From contig QHPZ01000179.1 in assembly GCA_003219225.1 (NCBI GenBank), forward strand, positions 1-7,732: 7,732 nucleotides of DNA, written 5' to 3'. Below the pieces are notes generated by a model. It was not told the DNA's origin. It made no database searches and saw only the letters and a list, made by a program, of their open reading frames with translations. This DNA comes from Verrucomicrobiota bacterium (GTDB taxonomy: Bacteria > Verrucomicrobiota > Verrucomicrobiia > Chthoniobacterales > UBA10450). Within the stretch, counting starts at the first letter, position 1. Each line of letters starts with the position of its first letter. Below are positions 5,709 to 7,732 of this stretch, piece by piece. The translations under genes and the position numbers were made by a program.

Positions 5709-7121
5709 TCAGACAGACACCGGCATCATCGGGCGCGGTTCTTCGCGTTTGGGAGTTGGAAATTTCCGGATGACGCTTCTGACCTCGATAAAGGTCGGCA
5801 CATAACTGCTGACGGCATAGGCGATCGCAGTGGCGGCGGCGACGCCGACGATGCCATACATTTTCGCGAACAAGATCGACAAGATCAGGTTAAGGGCCGC
5901 GGTGACGGTACCGTAAATGGTCATCCCTTTGAGATGACCGGTGGCGGTGAGGACACAGCTGCCGACCAACATGGTCGAGATCATTAAGCGCCAGAGCGCC
6001 ATCCAAACGATAAGCGCGAACGGCGGCACCGCCGCGGCGCCAGCCCAGAGTCGGATGATTTCTTTGGCAAAAATGACGAGCACGGCAGCGATGGCGAGTG
6101 ACGTGAAGAAGCTGAACTTGAAATTCGAGCGCAGCGTTTGCCGGATCCAATCGTAATCGCGTTGCGCAAACGCCTCGGTGTAGGCCGGCCAGAGCGCCGG
6201 ATACGCGAGCATTTGCAGACCGGAAGCCATGCCGAACAAACTGAATGTGACCGCATAGGGCGTGACGTAGGACGCGCCGAGAAAATGCGCGATCACGATA
6301 TTGTCCGTCTGCCAGTTGATCATCCAACCGATGCTAATGATGAAAAACTTCCAGCCATCGGAGAACAGAACTTTGACGAAGGTCGGATCGACCGCGCGCA
6401 GGTTTGGGCGGAGCCACGGTTTGTGAAAGCCGAACAGCCAGATTGCGCTGGTCAGGTTCGCGACCAAGCCGAACCCGAAACAGCCGGCCACCAGCCAGGG
6501 CAATCCGCCGCGCGACCAGATCACAACCAGCAGCGCGATGAGATTGCCGAGCGTGCCGGCGATGTTCCAGAGATTGGCGATCGCGCTTTTCTGGTGCGCC
6601 GCGAGCACGCGCGCGACGATCACGAGCGGCAGATTCAACGCGAAGATCGACAACGCCAGCCAAACGGCCGAAGCGATCTCGGCGCGCGCAACCGGTGATT
6701 GCAAATGCGGGAACAGGAACGCCGCGATGGTGGGCGCAAACGCGCTGGCAATTAAGATAATCGCCAGCGCAATCAGGCAGAGCGTCAGCAGCGCCGAGGA
6801 AACGTAGCGCCGGCCGATTTCGCGCGCGTCTTTAGCCTGGGCGCGCCCGAGTGCGTTGGTCAGACTCGCCCCCAGCCCGAAATCGGTGATACCGAGGAAT
6901 GTCAGGACGGTGCTGATGGTGATCCAGGCCCCGTAACGCTCCGTTCCCAAATAACCGATGGTGAGCGGGACCGACACGATGCTGACCGCGATCGCGACCA
7001 GCCGCCACACCACGCCCGAAGCGGTGCCTTGAAAGACACCGCGCGAGCGGCGCTCGCGAAAATCGCGCGGCGCGCCCCGGCCCAAAATGAAGCTAGCCCA
7101 GCGTCGAATGGTCGAGCTCAA
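5709..7121 (-). CDS. Wzx-type polysaccharide/oligosaccharide flippase (MATE/MVF superfamily)
   Basis: This 470-residue polytopic protein is predicted to flip undecaprenyl-linked oligosaccharides across the inner membrane. The family signature is at the N-terminal repeat: GVFQGTASGVVWRLVAIAVS (28-47), then YLGTERYGAWITIS (57-70) and a TDFGLGASLTNALG segment (79-92), the usual 'lG.e.yG.w' and 'D.Glg..l.n' pattern. About 12 helices follow, with a mid-protein loop at about 234-255. The second half starts near 256 and contains NWQTDNIVIAHFLG (269-282), typical of the Wzx second lobe. The C-terminal helices include GIVGVAAATAIAY (423-435). The tail is proline- and charge-rich and soluble. The start is TTG at 7121, with a consensus TATAAT only 8 bases upstream, so a downstream TTG (codon 13) is a possible alternative start; both precede the conserved domain. 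It converges on the GT-C gene with 4 bases between stops, consistent with a shared glycan-export theme. Confidence 0.85.
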   Translation of the reverse strand: MSSTIRRWASFILGRGAPRDFRERRSRGVFQGTASGVVWRLVAIAVSIVSVPLTIGYLGTERYGAWITISTVLTFLGITDFGLGASLTNALGRAQAKDAREIGRRYVSSALLTLCLIALAIILIASAFAPTIAAFLFPHLQSPVARAEIASAVWLALSIFALNLPLVIVARVLAAHQKSAIANLWNIAGTLGNLIALLVVIWSRGGLPWLVAGCFGFGLVANLTSAIWLFGFHKPWLRPNLRAVDPTFVKVLFSDGWKFFIISIGWMINWQTDNIVIAHFLGASYVTPYAVTFSLFGMASGLQMLAYPALWPAYTEAFAQRDYDWIRQTLRSNFKFSFFTSLAIAAVLVIFAKEIIRLWAGAAAVPPFALIVWMALWRLMISTMLVGSCVLTATGHLKGMTIYGTVTAALNLILSILFAKMYGIVGVAAATAIAYAVSSYVPTFIEVRSVIRKFPTPKREEPRPMMPVSV

Positions 7122-7129
7122 GAGTGCGG

Positions 7130-7161
7130 ATTATAGCGCATCCGACCATTCCCGCTGCCAA
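7130..7161 (-). promoter_or_regulatory. Putative sigma-70-like promoter for the flippase gene
   Basis: On the minus strand a perfect TATAAT -10 box occupies 7135-7130. A weaker -35 candidate, TTGGCA, is at 7161-7156, with a 20-bp spacer that is longer than the usual 16-18. The -10 lies 8 bases upstream of the annotated TTG start, so transcription from it would give a nearly leaderless mRNA or imply a downstream start codon. No matching promoter for the divergent dehydrogenase gene is evident in the same gap. The -10 stands out in this GC-rich DNA, but promoter function is an inference. Confidence 0.45.
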
Positions 7162-7169
7162 ATGATTGC

Positions 7170-7173
7170 GGAG
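7170..7173 (+). promoter_or_regulatory. GGAG Shine-Dalgarno that may select an upstream start for the dehydrogenase
   Basis: GGAG at 7170-7173 sits 5 bases before an ATG at 7179, which is in frame with the dehydrogenase and adds 11 residues (MFGSFCGSSIW) ahead of MKRVFLTG. The family start at ATG 7212 has no comparable ribosome-binding site. Confidence 0.4.
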
Positions 7174-7211
7174 TTGCCATGTTCGGCTCTTTCTGTGGAT
7201 CATCGATCTGG

Positions 7212-7732
7212 ATGAAGAGGGTGTTTCTCACCGGCGCGAGCTCCGGAATTGGTTTGTCCATCGCCAAGGCTCTCGCTGAGCACGGCCACGAAGTTTGGGG
7301 CACTTCGCGCGATCCGAGGCGCCTACCGCAGTTGCCGCGCTTCCATCCGCTGCGCCTCGATCTTTGCGATCCGACCTCCATCGAGAGCACCTTCAATTCG
7401 GCGCTCGCCGAGGCCGGTCACTTCGATGTTCTGATCAATAACGCCGGCAGCGGCCATTTCGGGCCGACCGAAACTCTTCCCGCCGACGAGGTTTCGCAGG
7501 AATTCCAGATATTGGTTTTTGGTCACCTTAAGTTGACGCAGCTCGCGCTGAACGCGATGCACGCGCACGGAAATGGGCTCATCATCAACATCACTTCTCT
7601 GGCCGCGCGGCTGCCGGTCCCCTTCATGGCCGCTTACAATGCGGCTAAAGCGGCGATGGCCGCTTTCACAATGTCGATCCAACTTGAGCTGCCGGATCGA
7701 CGAGTGAGAATTGTCGATCTTCAGCCGGCCGA
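7212..7732 (+). CDS. Classical short-chain dehydrogenase/reductase (3' truncated)
   Basis: A Rossmann-fold NAD(P)-dependent oxidoreductase runs off the right edge; 173 full codons are visible of a usual 240-280. Numbered from ATG 7212, the cofactor-binding TGASSGIG is at 7-14, just after the first strand MKRVFL. The second-strand end GTSRDPRRL (about 31-39), with arginine in the loop, hints at NADP preference. The acidic LDL is at about 50-52, the NNAG motif at about 76-79, the catalytic serine in INITSLAAR (about 119-127), and YNAAK with the catalytic Tyr and Lys at about 136-140. The helix-4 asparagine position is occupied by a histidine-containing FGHLKLTQ stretch. The start at 7212 fits the family N-terminus exactly; ATG 7179 is an in-frame alternative with a better ribosome-binding site. 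Substrate is not predictable. It is divergent from the flippase gene and need not be functionally linked to it. Confidence 0.88.
   Translation, partial: MKRVFLTGASSGIGLSIAKALAEHGHEVWGTSRDPRRLPQLPRFHPLRLDLCDPTSIESTFNSALAEAGHFDVLINNAGSGHFGPTETLPADEVSQEFQILVFGHLKLTQLALNAMHAHGNGLIINITSLAARLPVPFMAAYNAAKAAMAAFTMSIQLELPDRRVRIVDLQPA

Noticed and set aside
6138..6698. Plus-strand frame of about 186 codons opposite the flippase
   Set aside because: The translation is hydrophilic and low in complexity, with no domain. The minus strand encodes an unmistakable Wzx-like protein.
1..7732. CRISPR array, tRNA, rRNA or transposase
   Set aside because: No regularly spaced direct repeats, cloverleaf with a CCA-type end, rRNA-like segment or transposase motif was seen on either strand.

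Overview
The window is compact, high-GC bacterial DNA of about 60% GC by eye. It is almost entirely protein-coding and uses GTG and TTG starts freely. The genes point to a Gram-negative (diderm) cell: an outer-membrane efflux protein, a periplasmic adaptor, a LolC/E-type ABC permease and envelope-glycan proteins. Hairpin repeats with a TGTAG head and the GT-C/flippase content would fit an environmental lineage such as Verrucomicrobia or Acidobacteria. That is an impression and cannot be settled from this sequence alone.

Positions 2-4216 (+ strand) are a tripartite export operon in the order outer-membrane factor (TolC-like, 5' end cut by the window), HlyD/MacA-like adaptor, LolC/E-MacB-like permease, LolD-like ATPase. 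Adaptor and permease overlap by 4 bases (GTGA). The assembled pump would span both membranes, with the ATPase driving the permease and the adaptor and TolC-like channel carrying substrate out. The ATPase gene, however, looks broken. It has Walker A, Q-loop, signature and Walker B, then jumps with a frame change into the far C-terminal tail, so the switch histidine (H-loop) is missing. Its 5' end also has no normal start codon ahead of the A-loop tyrosine.

The only two non-coding gaps in this operon (956-1081 and 3472 to about 3564) each hold an inverted pair of REP-like hairpins. Each unit is a TGTAG head, two or three bases, then a perfect 7-bp stem with a 3-4 base loop. The second pair abuts the 5' end of the damaged ATPase gene.

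Positions 4235-5704 (+) encode a polytopic GT-C-type (PMT/DUF2723-like) membrane protein. It converges, with only 4 bases between stop codons, on a Wzx-type polysaccharide flippase (5709-7121, - strand). Together they suggest lipid-linked glycan assembly. The flippase is divergent from a short-chain dehydrogenase/reductase that runs off the right edge (7212-7732, +). The 90-bp divergent gap carries a consensus TATAAT facing the flippase.

I found no CRISPR array, tRNA, rRNA, integrase or transposase. The most noteworthy features are the REP-like pairs and the ATPase lesion, not a new multi-gene system.
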